A stretch of 64,000 nt of DNA from Thiomonas delicata (GCF_900088825.1 NZ_LT592170.1:1302523-1366522), one strand, 5' to 3'. Positions 25,786 through 35,374 are shown, numbered from the stretch's first letter. The notes: generated by a model from the sequence alone, not told the origin. Made by a program: numbers and translations.

Positions 25786-26223
25786 ATGGAACAGCCCGTT
25801 CGTTTACTTTTGCCTGTCGATGGTTCGGCTTTCACAAAGCGTGCCTTGGATTTTCTTCTTGATCGATTGACATGGTGGCGAGAACCTCCACGGGTTGATT
25901 TGTTGCATGTTGAGCCGCCTGTCGGCACGGCTCTCGCGCGCTCCTATTTGTCGCGCGAAGTGCTTGACAGCTATTACGCCGAACAGAGCGAACGGGTGCT
26001 TGCGCCGGCGCAAGCCGCGCTGCAGGGAGCTGGATTGGACGTGCTGGTGCATCGCCAGGTCGGGGAGGCTTCCAGGCGCATCGTGGAGTTCTCGCTCGAG
26101 CATCAAAACGATCTCATCGTCATGGGGTCGCATGGGCATACTGCGCTCGGCAGCGTCGCGCTCGGTTCCGTCGCGACGAAAGTCCTGGCGTCCTGCCGCG
26201 TTCCTGTGTTGATCGTGCGCTGA
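25786..26223 (+). CDS. universal stress protein, UspA family
   Basis: This 145-residue cytoplasmic protein has one Usp domain. The N-terminal strand R-L-L-L-P-V-D-G-S and the C-terminal ATP-binding loop G-S-H-G-H-T-A-L-G-S, continuing with S-V-A-T-K-V-L, match the nucleotide-binding Usp class (G-2x-G-9x-G-S/T). UspA proteins support survival in stress and stasis. It is followed 16 bases later by a lone pseudopilin gene in the same direction, with no known functional link. Confidence 0.93.
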   Translation: MEQPVRLLLPVDGSAFTKRALDFLLDRLTWWREPPRVDLLHVEPPVGTALARSYLSREVLDSYYAEQSERVLAPAQAALQGAGLDVLVHRQVGEASRRIVEFSLEHQNDLIVMGSHGHTALGSVALGSVATKVLASCRVPVLIVR

Positions 26224-26239
26224 GCGTCCCGAGGCTGGC

Positions 26240-26761
26240 ATGGCCAAGTCGCAAACGGGACTCAGCCTTGTCGAAGTCGTGGTGACGCTGGCCATCGTCG
26301 CGTTTGCGCTGACGCTGGCTTTGCCGTCGTACCAAAGCGTCGCGCAGGCGAATCGACTGAGCGCGGGCAGCAACGCCTTGTCGGGAAGCATGCATCTGGC
26401 GCGCTCCGAGGCGGTGCTTCGAGGGGAGCGCGTCACCATGTGCGTGAGCGACGATGGTGATCGCTGCAGCGCCACGGGCGGGTGGCATCGCGGGTGGATC
26501 GTGTTTCATGATCCGGATGCGAATGCTCAGCGAGGTGCAAATGAAGCGCTGCTGCACGTGCAACCCGCCCTCGAGGCCTTGTCCATCACCGGGAATCAGC
26601 CCGTGGCGCGCTATGTGTCGTATTCATCGCTTGGCTGGCCGCGCCTGACCACGGGGGCGTTGCAGATGGGCACGCTGACCGTGTGCGTAGAGCGGCAGCA
26701 GGGGCGCAAGATTGTCTTGTCGCGCACGGGCCGCGTCAGGCTTGACGCCGCAAACTGCTGA
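26240..26761 (+). CDS. GspH/FimT-family type IV pseudopilin
   Basis: This 173-residue protein starts with a type IV prepilin leader. The cleavage site lies after G7, with mature N-terminus L-S-L-V-E, and is followed by a hydrophobic helix to about residue 30. The globular domain contains the minor-pilin hallmarks S-E-A-V-L-R-G-E-R-V and a disulphide-like C...C pair (M-C-V-S-D-D and D-R-C). FimT-type pseudopilins prime type IV pili and in some species bind DNA during uptake. No pil or gsp gene is nearby, so it is an orphan here. Confidence 0.87.
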   Translation: MAKSQTGLSLVEVVVTLAIVAFALTLALPSYQSVAQANRLSAGSNALSGSMHLARSEAVLRGERVTMCVSDDGDRCSATGGWHRGWIVFHDPDANAQRGANEALLHVQPALEALSITGNQPVARYVSYSSLGWPRLTTGALQMGTLTVCVERQQGRKIVLSRTGRVRLDAANC

Positions 26762-26781
26762 GCGCCCCGGCGTTTTCTTGG

Positions 26782-26810
26782 GAGGCGTACGCCTCGGAGC
26801 TTGCCGCTCC
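26782..26810. terminator. tandem hairpins between the convergent pseudopilin and hrcA genes
   Basis: A perfect 14-bp palindrome GAGGCGTACGCCTC at 26782-26795 is followed at once by a 5-bp hairpin GGAGC-TTGCC-GCTCC at 26796-26810. It lies between the pseudopilin stop (26761) and the hrcA stop (26817). No T-run follows, so termination is only likely from position. Confidence 0.4.
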
Positions 26811-26816
26811 TGCGCC

Positions 26817-27836
26817 TCAGCGCTGGCTCAGGGCGTTACCGACCAGCTTGGCGGTGATGTCCACGATCTGGATCATGCGGTCGTAGGCCATGCGGGTCGG
26901 GCCGATGACGCCAAGCGTGCCGACCACCTTGCCGTCGACCTCGTACGGCGACGTGATGACGGAGAGTTCCTCGAACGGGACGACCTCGTTCTCGCCGCCG
27001 ATGTAGATGCGCACGCCTTCCGCACGCGCGGACACGTCGAGCAACTTGAGCAGGTGCGATTTTTGTTCGAACAAGTCGAACAAGCGGCGAAGACTGGTGA
27101 GGTTGTTGGACAGATCGTCGACTTTGAGCAAGTGCTGCTGGCCCGAGATCACCACTTGTTCCTGCTGCTCGGCGACGGCTTGGCTGCCGGCCTGGACGGC
27201 CGCTTGCATCAGCGTGACGATTTCGCTGCGCAAGTGTTCGACCTCCCCGCGCAACTGGGCGCCAATCTGCTCAAAATTCAAGCCGCTGTAATGGGCATTG
27301 AGGTAGTTGGCGGCTTCGATCAACTGGTTTTGCGTGTAGGGCTGGTCGGAGAGGATGATGCGATTTTGCACATTACCGCTTTCATCCACCAGGATCACCA
27401 GGATGCGCTGCTCCGACAGACGCAGGAACTCGATGTGCCGAAACGCCGCGTTACGGCGCGGACTCATCACCACGCCAACGAAGTGCGACAAGCTGGAGAG
27501 CAGCTGGGCCGCCTGCACAATGACTTTTTGCGGCTCCACGGTCGCGAGCTGGGACTTGAAGCTTTGCTCGAGTTCGTTGACCTCGGAAACCGGATGCACG
27601 GTCAGCATGGTGTCGACAAACAGGCGGTAGCCGCGCGGCGTGGGCACGCGCCCGGCCGAAGTGTGCGGGCTGGAAATCAGGCCCATGTCTTCCAGATCGG
27701 CCATGACGTTGCGAATCGTGGCGGCCGAGAGTTCGAGGCCCGACGCCCTGGACAAGGTGCGCGAGCCCACCGGCTGACCGTCGGCGATATAGCGTTCGAT
27801 CAGGGTTTTGAGCAGGACACGGGCGCGTTCATCCAT
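26817..27836 (-). CDS. hrcA: heat-inducible transcription repressor HrcA
   Basis: HrcA represses groE/dnaK heat-shock operons by binding CIRCE elements and needs GroEL for activity. The 339-residue protein has a winged-helix N-terminus with [19 protein letters not shown], and the following conserved [10 protein letters not shown] motif. The C-terminal part contains [12 protein letters not shown], which is diagnostic. It is divergent from nadK, the usual Burkholderiales pairing. I saw no CIRCE-type GAGTGCTAA inverted repeat in the 143-base intergenic region, so autoregulation is not supported. Confidence 0.96.
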   Translation of the reverse strand: MDERARVLLKTLIERYIADGQPVGSRTLSRASGLELSAATIRNVMADLEDMGLISSPHTSAGRVPTPRGYRLFVDTMLTVHPVSEVNELEQSFKSQLATVEPQKVIVQAAQLLSSLSHFVGVVMSPRRNAAFRHIEFLRLSEQRILVILVDESGNVQNRIILSDQPYTQNQLIEAANYLNAHYSGLNFEQIGAQLRGEVEHLRSEIVTLMQAAVQAGSQAVAEQQEQVVISGQQHLLKVDDLSNNLTSLRRLFDLFEQKSHLLKLLDVSARAEGVRIYIGGENEVVPFEELSVITSPYEVDGKVVGTLGVIGPTRMAYDRMIQIVDITAKLVGNALSQR

Positions 27837-27979
27837 CGTGCTTCGATTCTAGGCAGTTCAGCGTCTCGCAACTGCCGGCACTGCAGTTCGCAGGGCTGTG
27901 ATGTAATCCGACAACGCTAGGTTGCCGCCGCGACAGCCTGCCAACATCCCGTCCGGTTCACAATCTTCTGACAGCGCCC

Positions 27980-28879
27980 ATGCCTTTTCCCGTTTTTCAC
28001 CAGGCCATCCTCATTGGCAAGCACCAGGCGGTGGGAGTGGGGCGCACGCTGGCTGAAATCGGTGCCTGGCTGGCCGAAAACGGGGTGGAGGTCAGCGTGG
28101 AGCGGCAGACTGCGCACCACTGCGACCTGCCTGGTTACGCCGACCTCAGCCTGGACGAGGTGGGTGCGCGCGCCGCAAATGGCGGCTGGGTCGCGGTGGT
28201 GGTCGGCGGAGACGGGACCATGCTGGGCGCGGCGCGCCAGCTGGCGCCCTTCGGCGTGCCGCTGATGGGCATCAACTCCGGCCGCCTGGGTTTCATCACC
28301 GACATCGCCGAGTCCGAGTGGCACCAGGCGCTCGGGGCCATGCTGGCCGGGCATTTTGAACGCGAACACCGTGCCGTGCTGGCCGGCGAAGTCCTGCGCG
28401 ACGGCCAGCGCATCTACGACGGCATCGCCATCAACGACGTGGTGGTCAATCGCAGTGGCTCGACGGGGCTGGTCGAATTGCGGGTGGACGTTGACGGGCG
28501 CTTCATGTACGTGCAGCGCGCCGACGGCTTGATCGTGGCCACTCCGACCGGGTCGACCGCCTACGCCATGTCGGCCGGCGGCCCCATCCTGCATCCCAGC
28601 CTCCCGGGCGTGGTGCTGGTGCCGATCGCGGCGCATACGCTGTCCAACCGGCCCATCGTTCTGCCCGAGCAGGTGCACATCGATATCGAAATCGTGTCGC
28701 AGAAAGATGTCGGCGTGAACTTCGACATGCAGCATTTCGCCGACCTGCTGGGCGGGGACCGCATCAGCCTGCGCACCGCGCCGCATCGCGCCGTGTTCCT
28801 GCACCCACCAGGCTGGAGCTACTTCGCCACGCTGCGCAAGAAGCTGCACTGGCACGAGATCCTTGGTGTCGAAGTCTGA
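27980..28879 (+). CDS. nadK: NAD kinase
   Basis: NadK phosphorylates NAD to NADP. The 299-residue enzyme has the G-G-D-G-T-M-L motif near residue 74, with catalytic Asp. It also has N-D-V-V-V-N-R near residue 152 and the glycine-rich P-T-G-S-T-A-Y-A-M-S-A-G-G-P near residue 190. It opens the nadK-recN-rapZ-LON-domain operon; only 7 bases separate its stop from the recN ATG. Confidence 0.97.
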   Translation: MPFPVFHQAILIGKHQAVGVGRTLAEIGAWLAENGVEVSVERQTAHHCDLPGYADLSLDEVGARAANGGWVAVVVGGDGTMLGAARQLAPFGVPLMGINSGRLGFITDIAESEWHQALGAMLAGHFEREHRAVLAGEVLRDGQRIYDGIAINDVVVNRSGSTGLVELRVDVDGRFMYVQRADGLIVATPTGSTAYAMSAGGPILHPSLPGVVLVPIAAHTLSNRPIVLPEQVHIDIEIVSQKDVGVNFDMQHFADLLGGDRISLRTAPHRAVFLHPPGWSYFATLRKKLHWHEILGVEV

Positions 28880-28886
28880 GGCCGGC

Positions 28887-30554
28887 ATGCTGCGACGCCT
28901 GCACATTCGCGATTTCGTGCTCGTCAGCGAGCTGGAGCTGGAGCTTGGCGCCGGCTTCACCGTGTTGACCGGAGAAACCGGTGCCGGCAAGTCGATCCTG
29001 ATCGACGCGCTCAAGCTCGCCCTGGGCGAGCGCGGCGACACGGATGTGTTGCGCCCTGGCAGCAGCCGAGCCGAGATCAGCGCCGAATTCGACGTTCCGG
29101 GCGCGTTGGCTGACTGGCTCGACGAGCAAGGATTCGAGGTCCAGGACACGGCATTGCTGCGCCGCGTGATCGACGCACAGGGACGGTCGCGCGGCTTCAT
29201 CAACGGTAGCCCCGCCACCCTCGCACAGTTGCGCGCGGCGGGAAGCATGCTGGTCGACATTCACGGCCAACATGCATGGCAGAGTCTGGGACGCAGCGGC
29301 GCCGCGCGCGATTTGCTCGACGCCTATGCGCACGCGGGCGAGGCGCGCCAGGCTTGCGCCGCAGCCTGGCGCCACTGGAAGGACTTGAGCGACAGGCTGG
29401 ACGCGGCGCGCAACGATGCGGGTCGCCTGATCGAGGAGCGCGAGCAGCTCGCCGAGCAGATCGCCGAGCTGGCCCGCCTGGCGCCGCAGTCGCAGGAGTG
29501 GGAGCCGCTCAATGCGGAGCATCACAGGCTGGCGCATGCCGCGGAACTCATCGAGCTGCTGCAGGCCGCTTCCAACCTGCTGGACGACGACGAGACCGGC
29601 GCGGCCCGCCAGCTGGCGCGCGCGCGCCAGACGCTGCAGGCGGCGAACCAGATCGATGCAGCGCTGGGTCCGGTGTGCGAGCAGCTCGAATCCGTCCTGT
29701 CCATCATGCAGGATTTGGCCCACGAACTGGGAGCGCGGCTGCGCCAGGCCGATCTCGACCCCGAGCGGCTGGCGGAGGTCGACGCCCGCCTGTCGGCCTG
29801 GATGGGGCTCGCGCGCCGTCATCGCGTCCAGCCCGCCGAGTTGCATGCCCTGTGGCAGGGCTTGCAGGCGCGTCTCGCCGCGCTGGAACAGGGCGTTGAC
29901 GTGCCCGCACTGGAGCGCCAGGTCATGGCCGCCGGCAACACCTTGCGGCAAGCCGCGGCCGGGCTGAGCGCGCAGCGTGCCGCTGCGGCGCCCAGGCTCG
30001 CCAAGGGCGTGCAGATCCTGATGCAGGAGCTGGGCATGAAGGGAGGTCGTTTCGATGTGTCCTTGTCGCCGTTGCCTGCTGTTCAGGCCCAGGGCGCGGA
30101 GGACGTCGAACTGCTCGTCGCCGGCCACCCCGGCGCCGCGCTGCGGCCCTTGTCGCGCGTCGCCTCGGGTGGGGAGTTGTCGCGGATTGCGCTTGCCCTG
30201 GCGGCGACCACCAGCGCACAGCAGCCCGTGGGGACGTTGATTTTCGATGAGGTCGACGCCGGCATCGGCGGGGCGGTGGCCCACACCGTAGGCCGCTTGC
30301 TGGCGGGCCTTGGGCAGGGCAGGCAGGTTCTGGCAGTCACCCATCTCGCCCAGGTCGCGGCGTGTTCCAGCCGCCATCTCCAGGTCAGCAAGCAAAGCGC
30401 GGGTGGCGGCACGCAAAGCCATATCGCCGCGCTCGACGCCGGCGCGCGCGTGACGGAGATCGCGCGCATGCTGGGCGGCGACACCGAGTCGGTCGTCGCG
30501 CAGGCGCATGCGCGCGAATTGCTGCAATCGGCATTGTCCGCGGGGCAGTCGTGA
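28887..30554 (+). CDS. recN: DNA repair protein RecN
   Basis: RecN is an SMC-like ATPase that acts early in double-strand break repair. The 555-residue protein starts M-L-R-R-L-H-I-R-D-F-V-L-V and has Walker A G-E-T-G-A-G-K-S near residue 33. A central coiled-coil region spans about 160-350, and Walker B L-I-F-D-E-V-D-A-G-I-G-G lies near residue 450. Length is normal. Its stop overlaps the region of the rapZ start (GTGATG at 30551-30556). SOS control is known in some species, but I did not identify a LexA box upstream. Confidence 0.96.
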   Translation: MLRRLHIRDFVLVSELELELGAGFTVLTGETGAGKSILIDALKLALGERGDTDVLRPGSSRAEISAEFDVPGALADWLDEQGFEVQDTALLRRVIDAQGRSRGFINGSPATLAQLRAAGSMLVDIHGQHAWQSLGRSGAARDLLDAYAHAGEARQACAAAWRHWKDLSDRLDAARNDAGRLIEEREQLAEQIAELARLAPQSQEWEPLNAEHHRLAHAAELIELLQAASNLLDDDETGAARQLARARQTLQAANQIDAALGPVCEQLESVLSIMQDLAHELGARLRQADLDPERLAEVDARLSAWMGLARRHRVQPAELHALWQGLQARLAALEQGVDVPALERQVMAAGNTLRQAAAGLSAQRAAAAPRLAKGVQILMQELGMKGGRFDVSLSPLPAVQAQGAEDVELLVAGHPGAALRPLSRVASGGELSRIALALAATTSAQQPVGTLIFDEVDAGIGGAVAHTVGRLLAGLGQGRQVLAVTHLAQVAACSSRHLQVSKQSAGGGTQSHIAALDAGARVTEIARMLGGDTESVVAQAHARELLQSALSAGQS

Positions 30555-31507
30555 TGGACGAGACCACGGTGCTGCCGCAGCGCATCCGGCTGGTGCTGCT
30601 CTCCGGCGTGTCGGGCTCGGGCAAGTCGATCGCCCTCAATGCGTTGGAGGATGCTGGGTATTACTGCGTGGACAACTTGCCGCCCCAGCTGGTTGACCAG
30701 CTGCTGGTCGTTGCCGCCCAGGCGGGACACGCCAGGGTCGGCATCGCGATGGATGTGCGTAGCGCGGAAGGTCTGGGCCAGCTTCCTGCGCTGACCCAAC
30801 GGTTGCGCCAGCGCTGCGATCTGCATTTCATCTACCTCGACTGCGCCACCGACATGCTGGTGCAGCGGTTTTCCGAGACGCGCCGCGCCCATCCGCTCAC
30901 GGCGCGGGGGTTGGCATCCACCGAGCCGAACCAAACCCTGCCGTTTTCGGCGCCGGCGCTCATCGAGGCCATCGAACTCGAGCGCGAGCTGCTCGCCCCG
31001 ATCGCGCGCCTGGGCCTGCACATCGATACCAGCGGCCTGCGTCCGGCGCAGCTGCGCTCATGGGTGCGGCAAGCCGTGGGCGTGGGCGCGGCGCAGCTGA
31101 CCCTGCTGTTCGAGTCGTTCGCCTTCAAGCGCGGCGTGGCGCTCGACGCCGATTTCGTGTTCGACGTCCGCATGCTGCCCAACCCACACTACGATCCCTC
31201 TCTACGCGGCCTCACCGGACGCGATGCTCCGGTTGCCGACTATCTCCGTAGCCAAGCCGCCGTCATGCGCATGCTGGAAGACATCACCGGCTTTTTGCGC
31301 AAATGGCTGCCCGCCATGGCCGAGGATCAGCGTAGTTACGTCGTCGTGGCTGTGGGCTGTACCGGCGGCCAGCATCGTTCGGTTTTTCTGACGGAGGAAC
31401 TCGGCAGGCGTTTCGCCGGAGCCTGTAGCGTGCTGGTACGGCACCGCGAACTCGATGCCTCGGCCACCATCGGCGCAGCATCTCGCCCGCACGGCGGTGC
31501 AACGTGA
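30554..31507 (+). CDS. rapZ: RNase adapter protein RapZ (YvcJ family nucleotide-binding protein)
   Basis: RapZ binds nucleotides and, in enterobacteria, guides RNase E to the GlmZ small RNA to control glucosamine-6-phosphate synthesis. The 317-residue protein has Walker A G-V-S-G-S-G-K-S near residue 19. It also has D-N-L-P-P near residue 40, and the C-terminal signature G-C-T-G-G-Q-H-R-S-V with the R-H-R-E-L following. It is about 25-30 residues longer than E. coli RapZ owing to short loops and a tail. It overlaps recN by one base and the LON-domain gene by four bases (GTGA). Confidence 0.93.
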   Translation: MDETTVLPQRIRLVLLSGVSGSGKSIALNALEDAGYYCVDNLPPQLVDQLLVVAAQAGHARVGIAMDVRSAEGLGQLPALTQRLRQRCDLHFIYLDCATDMLVQRFSETRRAHPLTARGLASTEPNQTLPFSAPALIEAIELERELLAPIARLGLHIDTSGLRPAQLRSWVRQAVGVGAAQLTLLFESFAFKRGVALDADFVFDVRMLPNPHYDPSLRGLTGRDAPVADYLRSQAAVMRMLEDITGFLRKWLPAMAEDQRSYVVVAVGCTGGQHRSVFLTEELGRRFAGACSVLVRHRELDASATIGAASRPHGGAT

Positions 31508-32139
31508 GGGACGGTGAACACGGCCTTCCGCTGTTTCCACTGCACAGCGTCTTGTTTCCGGGAGGCTTGCTGAGCCTGCGCGTGTTCGAGGCCCGCTATA
31601 TGGACCTGATGACCCGTTGCCTGAAGACCGGCGACACCTTCGGCGTGGTGCTGATTCTTTCGGGCAGCGAGGTGCGCCAGGCAGCGCAGAGTCCCGATCT
31701 CGCCGCCGTGGGCTGCAGCGCCCGCGTGCTGGACTGCGACATGCAGGAGCCAGGCCTGCTGCATGTGCGCTGCAAGGGCGAAAGCCGGTTCGTTCTGCGC
31801 AGTCACGAGCCCGTCGAACTCGGGCTTGAAATGGGGCGCGTGCAAGCCATGGCCGACGATCCTCCGGCTCCGCTCGAGGCGCGCCATGCGGCCGCGGCGA
31901 TGGCGCTGGGACGGGCCATCGCGGCACTCGCCGCGCAACGCCAGCAACCGTTCCAGCCGCCTTATCGGCTCGATTTGCCCGGCTGGGTCGCCAATCGATG
32001 GGCCGAGATCCTGCCGATCAGCCAAGAGGCCAGACAGCGGCTGATGGAGTTGCCCGACGGGACGCAGCGGCTGGAGGTGGTGGATCGCTATTTGCGTCAG
32101 CACGGCATCGTCGGCCTCGATCCGCTTGCGCAGTCATAG
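31504..32139 (+). CDS. LON peptidase substrate-binding domain protein
   Basis: This 211-residue protein consists of the N-terminal (substrate-recognition) domain of Lon protease without AAA or protease domains. It begins L-P-L-F-P-L-H-S-V-L-F-P-G-G and contains L-R-V-F-E-A-R-Y, the usual opening of this family. A helical C-terminal part runs from about residue 115. Stand-alone members are widespread; their role is not established. GTG 31504 overlaps the rapZ stop. It converges with mutY, 12 bases from stop to stop. Confidence 0.88.
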   Translation: MRDGEHGLPLFPLHSVLFPGGLLSLRVFEARYMDLMTRCLKTGDTFGVVLILSGSEVRQAAQSPDLAAVGCSARVLDCDMQEPGLLHVRCKGESRFVLRSHEPVELGLEMGRVQAMADDPPAPLEARHAAAAMALGRAIAALAAQRQQPFQPPYRLDLPGWVANRWAEILPISQEARQRLMELPDGTQRLEVVDRYLRQHGIVGLDPLAQS

Positions 32140-32151
32140 CGTGAACAGGCC

Positions 32152-33306
32152 CTAATGCCCGACGGTGCCGGAGACGATGACCGCATCGTCGTCCGGCCCA
32201 TGGCCTTGCAGCAAGCTGCGAACCGGGGCGGGCAGCCCGAGTTCCAGCGCGGCGCGCAGAGGAAACCACGCGCCGCTGTCTTCGTGCACCGCCGGTCGCG
32301 GCTCGATGCGCACCCGCAGAGGGGAGAGTTGCAGGTCCAGGTGGGTCAGGGCATGGGTGCTGGGAGCCAGCGCGTCATGACTTTGCACGACGCCCAGCAG
32401 GCCGGCATGGTGCAGAGCCTGCTCGTGCGTGTCGAACTGCGGCAGGCACCACAGCCCGGGCCAAATTCCCGCCGCTCCCCGCCGCTCCAGCCAGATGCTT
32501 GGTGCTGCGGCCCGCACATCCTCGGCCCACAGCAGGATCCAGCGCTGCGTTCTCCTCGGCGCCGCCGGTTTGCGCCTGGCGGCAACCCACGGGCGTGCCG
32601 CCATGGCGTTCGGGCCGGAGCCTTCAGGATCTTCCGCCCCGCGGGTCCTGCAATCATCGCCGAACGGGCATTGACCGCAAGCGGGATTGCGTGGCTTGCA
32701 CACGGTGGCTCCAAGATCCATCAGTCCCTGGGTATAAGCCGCGACGTCGCGGTCCGGCACAAGGGCCTCGGCCAGATGCCAAAGTGCGCGCTGCGCGGCG
32801 GCTTCGCTGGTCTGCTGCGGCATGGCGTAGGCGCGGCTCAGCACGCGTTTGACATTGCCGTCGAGAATCGCGGCGCGCTCGCCATGGCAAAACGCGGCGA
32901 TGGCCGCCGCGGTGGAGCGCCCGATGCCGGCGAGCTGCCGCAAGGCCTCGGCCGAGCGCGGGAACTCGCCGCCGTTCAGGGTGCAAACCTGTTGGGCGCA
33001 TTGGTGCAGATGGCGTGCGCGCCGGTAATAGCCAAGCCCGCTCCAAAGCGCCAGGACTTCGTCGAGGCTGGCCGCGGCCAGCTCCCGCACCGAGGGGAAG
33101 CGTTGGAGAAAGCGCGCGTAATACGCCGCGACGACGCTGACCTGAGTCTGCTGCAGCATGATCTCGGACAGCCACACGCGGTAAGGGTCGCGGCTCGCCT
33201 GCCATGGCAGGCCGTGACGGCCATGCTCGCGCTGCCAGGCGATCAGGCGTTCGGCGAACCGCTGCGGACCCTGGATCACCAGGGCCGCAGCGGGCTTGCC
33301 ACTCAC
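32152..33306 (-). CDS. mutY: adenine DNA glycosylase
   Basis: MutY removes adenine mispaired with 8-oxoguanine. The 384-residue enzyme has an HhH-GPD domain with L-P-W-Q near the N-terminus, the L-Q-Q-T-Q-V region carrying the catalytic Glu just before it, and the helix-hairpin-helix L-A-G-I-G-R-S-T-A-A with the conserved Asp downstream. The [4Fe-4S] cluster motif C-x6-C-x2-C-x5-C is complete (C-K-P-R-N-P-A-C-G-Q-C-P). A C-terminal NUDIX-like domain (about 255-384) recognises 8-oxoG. The start is GTG 33306, which overlaps the stop of the dynamin-like gene as GTGA. Confidence 0.95.
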   Translation of the reverse strand: MSGKPAAALVIQGPQRFAERLIAWQREHGRHGLPWQASRDPYRVWLSEIMLQQTQVSVVAAYYARFLQRFPSVRELAAASLDEVLALWSGLGYYRRARHLHQCAQQVCTLNGGEFPRSAEALRQLAGIGRSTAAAIAAFCHGERAAILDGNVKRVLSRAYAMPQQTSEAAAQRALWHLAEALVPDRDVAAYTQGLMDLGATVCKPRNPACGQCPFGDDCRTRGAEDPEGSGPNAMAARPWVAARRKPAAPRRTQRWILLWAEDVRAAAPSIWLERRGAAGIWPGLWCLPQFDTHEQALHHAGLLGVVQSHDALAPSTHALTHLDLQLSPLRVRIEPRPAVHEDSGAWFPLRAALELGLPAPVRSLLQGHGPDDDAVIVSGTVGH

Positions 33307-35225
33307 TTCATGGCCCCCTCGAAGTGCTGCCGCAATTGGGCGCGACGGCCACGCAGTTCGCTGCCTTGCCTGCGCAGTTGCGCGATGCGCTGGCCGAGTT
33401 CGCCCTCGGCATGCTCGACCTGTTCCAGGCTCTGCAGCCGGCGGTGCATATTGCGCTTGCGCTCGCGCACCTGCACATCGAGTTGGGCCAGCGCGGCACG
33501 GTTCCAATGCTGGGCGTCGCGTACCCCGCGCTCCAGCAAGGAGCGCAGACGCGCCAGCGCGGACAACACCAGGCGTTCGGCATGCGCGGTGTTTTGCAGG
33601 CGTAACCAGCGCGCAGGGGTGAGGTAGCGCATGTAATCCTGCTGCGTGCTGTCGAGTTCAAGCCGTATGCCTTCGAGCTTGAGCTGTTTGGGGCTGGGGA
33701 TGGTGAAGGCGAATTCGGTGTTGAGTTGCTCGCAGGCCGCGCTCAGCATGGAGCGGTTTTCCTCCAGCGCAGCCTCGACCTCATCGATGCGCCGGCGAAC
33801 ATCGGCAAACGTGGCTTCCAGCACGCTGCGCACCCCGGTTTTCAGGACCGCCGATTTGAGGCGCTGGCGCAAGTCGGCGAGTTGGGCCAGCGCGGTCTGG
33901 GCGTCCAGCAGTTCGGCAACTTTGCCCAGTTGCCGGGCGTTGACCGCATGCAGGGCCTGGATCTTGACCAGCCCGGCGTCGAACTCCTTGCGTTCCATGC
34001 CGATGCGCAGCACCAGATTGCGCACGACATGCTTGTTCTTGCCTTCCAGCGCCGCGAGCTCCAGGCGCTGCTCGTCGGCCTGCTGGATCTGCTGCTGGAA
34101 TTGGCGTTCGAGCAGCATCAGGGTGTCGAGCAGCGTGGCGCGCCAGCCACTGTCGATGAGCTCGCGCCGTTCCTGGTCGGCCACCTGGCTGAGGGCGGCC
34201 TCGAGGGCGGGCACGCCCGAGCGCTCGAGCAACTCGGGATCCTGCTGGATGCGCGCGAGCAGGGCCTTGTGCGCGCTGATGGCGAACACCCGCTGGGTCG
34301 GGATCTGCAGGATGGATGCCACCGATTCGCACTGCCGGTCGATTTGCGCCCGCACGTCCTCGCTGCTGCGCAGCGGATCCCACAGGGTGTCGATCTTGTT
34401 GAGCACGACATAGCTGCGCAGCCGGCCGGCCTCGCCCACGTGCTGCGTCCACAGTTCGAGGTCGCTGCGGGTCACGCCAGTGTCGGCCCCCAGCAGGAAC
34501 ACCACGGCATGGGCTGCCGGAATGAGGGAAAGCGTCAATTCCGGTTCGGCGCCCAGCGCATTGAGTCCGGGCGTGTCGAGGATGGACAGGCCCTGCGCCA
34601 GCAGCGGGTGGTCGACATTGAGCAGGGCATGGCGCCAGCGCGGCACTTCCACCATGCCGCCGCTGTCGCGGACCATGACCGCGCGGGCGGCCTCATCCAG
34701 GTAGAAGCCCAGTTCCTGGGCGCGGTCCAGGGATACGGCCAGGGTGTCGGACAGATGCGACAGCGCCGAGCTCATGCCGGCCGCGTCATCCGGCGCGAAG
34801 GGATGGTCCTGCCAGGCGTCATGCCTGGTTTTCCATTGCGTCAGGGTCGCGGCGTCCAGGCGGGTTTCGATGGGCAGCAGGCGCAGCCCGGTCGGCAGAC
34901 GCGGGTCCGAGGCCAGTTCCATGGGGCACATCGTGGTGCGCCCGGCTCCAGCCGGCAGAATGCGCTGGCCATGGCCGGAGAAAAAGATGGCATTGATGAG
35001 TTCGGACTTTCCGCGTGAAAACTCGGCGACGAAGGCGAGCTGCACGAGATCCTGGCGTAGGCGTTGCTCCAGGCCGTTCAGGCTGTCCTGCCACAGGGCC
35101 GGGTCGAAACCCGACTGGCGCAGCCAGTTGGACAAGGCCGCAAGGCGTCCCAGGCGCTGCTCACGCCAGGCGCCGAAGCGGGTCCAATCGGCTTGCAATT
35201 CGACAGGTAGGGCCTGGTCACTCAT
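33303..35225 (-). CDS. bacterial dynamin-like GTPase
   Basis: This 640-residue protein has a dynamin-type GTPase domain at its N-terminal half. The P-loop region is E-F-S-R-G-K-S near residue 70, followed by a switch region with R-T-T-M-C-P, then D-T-P-G (G3) near residue 216 and N-K-I-D (G4) near residue 260. The second half is predicted coiled coil, with long Gln/Leu/Arg-rich helices (about 360-470 and 575-635), as in bacterial dynamin stalks. No transmembrane helix is evident. It is sandwiched between the oxidative DNA-repair genes mutM and mutY and is translationally coupled to mutY. Its substrate membrane or partner is unknown. Confidence 0.85.
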   Translation of the reverse strand: MSDQALPVELQADWTRFGAWREQRLGRLAALSNWLRQSGFDPALWQDSLNGLEQRLRQDLVQLAFVAEFSRGKSELINAIFFSGHGQRILPAGAGRTTMCPMELASDPRLPTGLRLLPIETRLDAATLTQWKTRHDAWQDHPFAPDDAAGMSSALSHLSDTLAVSLDRAQELGFYLDEAARAVMVRDSGGMVEVPRWRHALLNVDHPLLAQGLSILDTPGLNALGAEPELTLSLIPAAHAVVFLLGADTGVTRSDLELWTQHVGEAGRLRSYVVLNKIDTLWDPLRSSEDVRAQIDRQCESVASILQIPTQRVFAISAHKALLARIQQDPELLERSGVPALEAALSQVADQERRELIDSGWRATLLDTLMLLERQFQQQIQQADEQRLELAALEGKNKHVVRNLVLRIGMERKEFDAGLVKIQALHAVNARQLGKVAELLDAQTALAQLADLRQRLKSAVLKTGVRSVLEATFADVRRRIDEVEAALEENRSMLSAACEQLNTEFAFTIPSPKQLKLEGIRLELDSTQQDYMRYLTPARWLRLQNTAHAERLVLSALARLRSLLERGVRDAQHWNRAALAQLDVQVRERKRNMHRRLQSLEQVEHAEGELGQRIAQLRRQGSELRGRRAQLRQHFEGAMK

Positions 35226-35374
35226 GGATGGGCGGCAAATACGACGCTGGAAAAGTCGGGATACAAGCCATAGCGTATCGTGCCCGGCCGGTTCTGGGTC
35301 TGGTGCAAGCCCCTTTGTTGTATGTCAGCCATCCAACGAGGTTGCCGCATGAAACGCGTGGGCGGGGCGGGGGT

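Noticed and set aside
27837-27979. Possible CIRCE operator between hrcA and nadK
   Set aside because: No pair of TTAGCACTC/GAGTGCTAA-like half-sites was found in the intergenic region.
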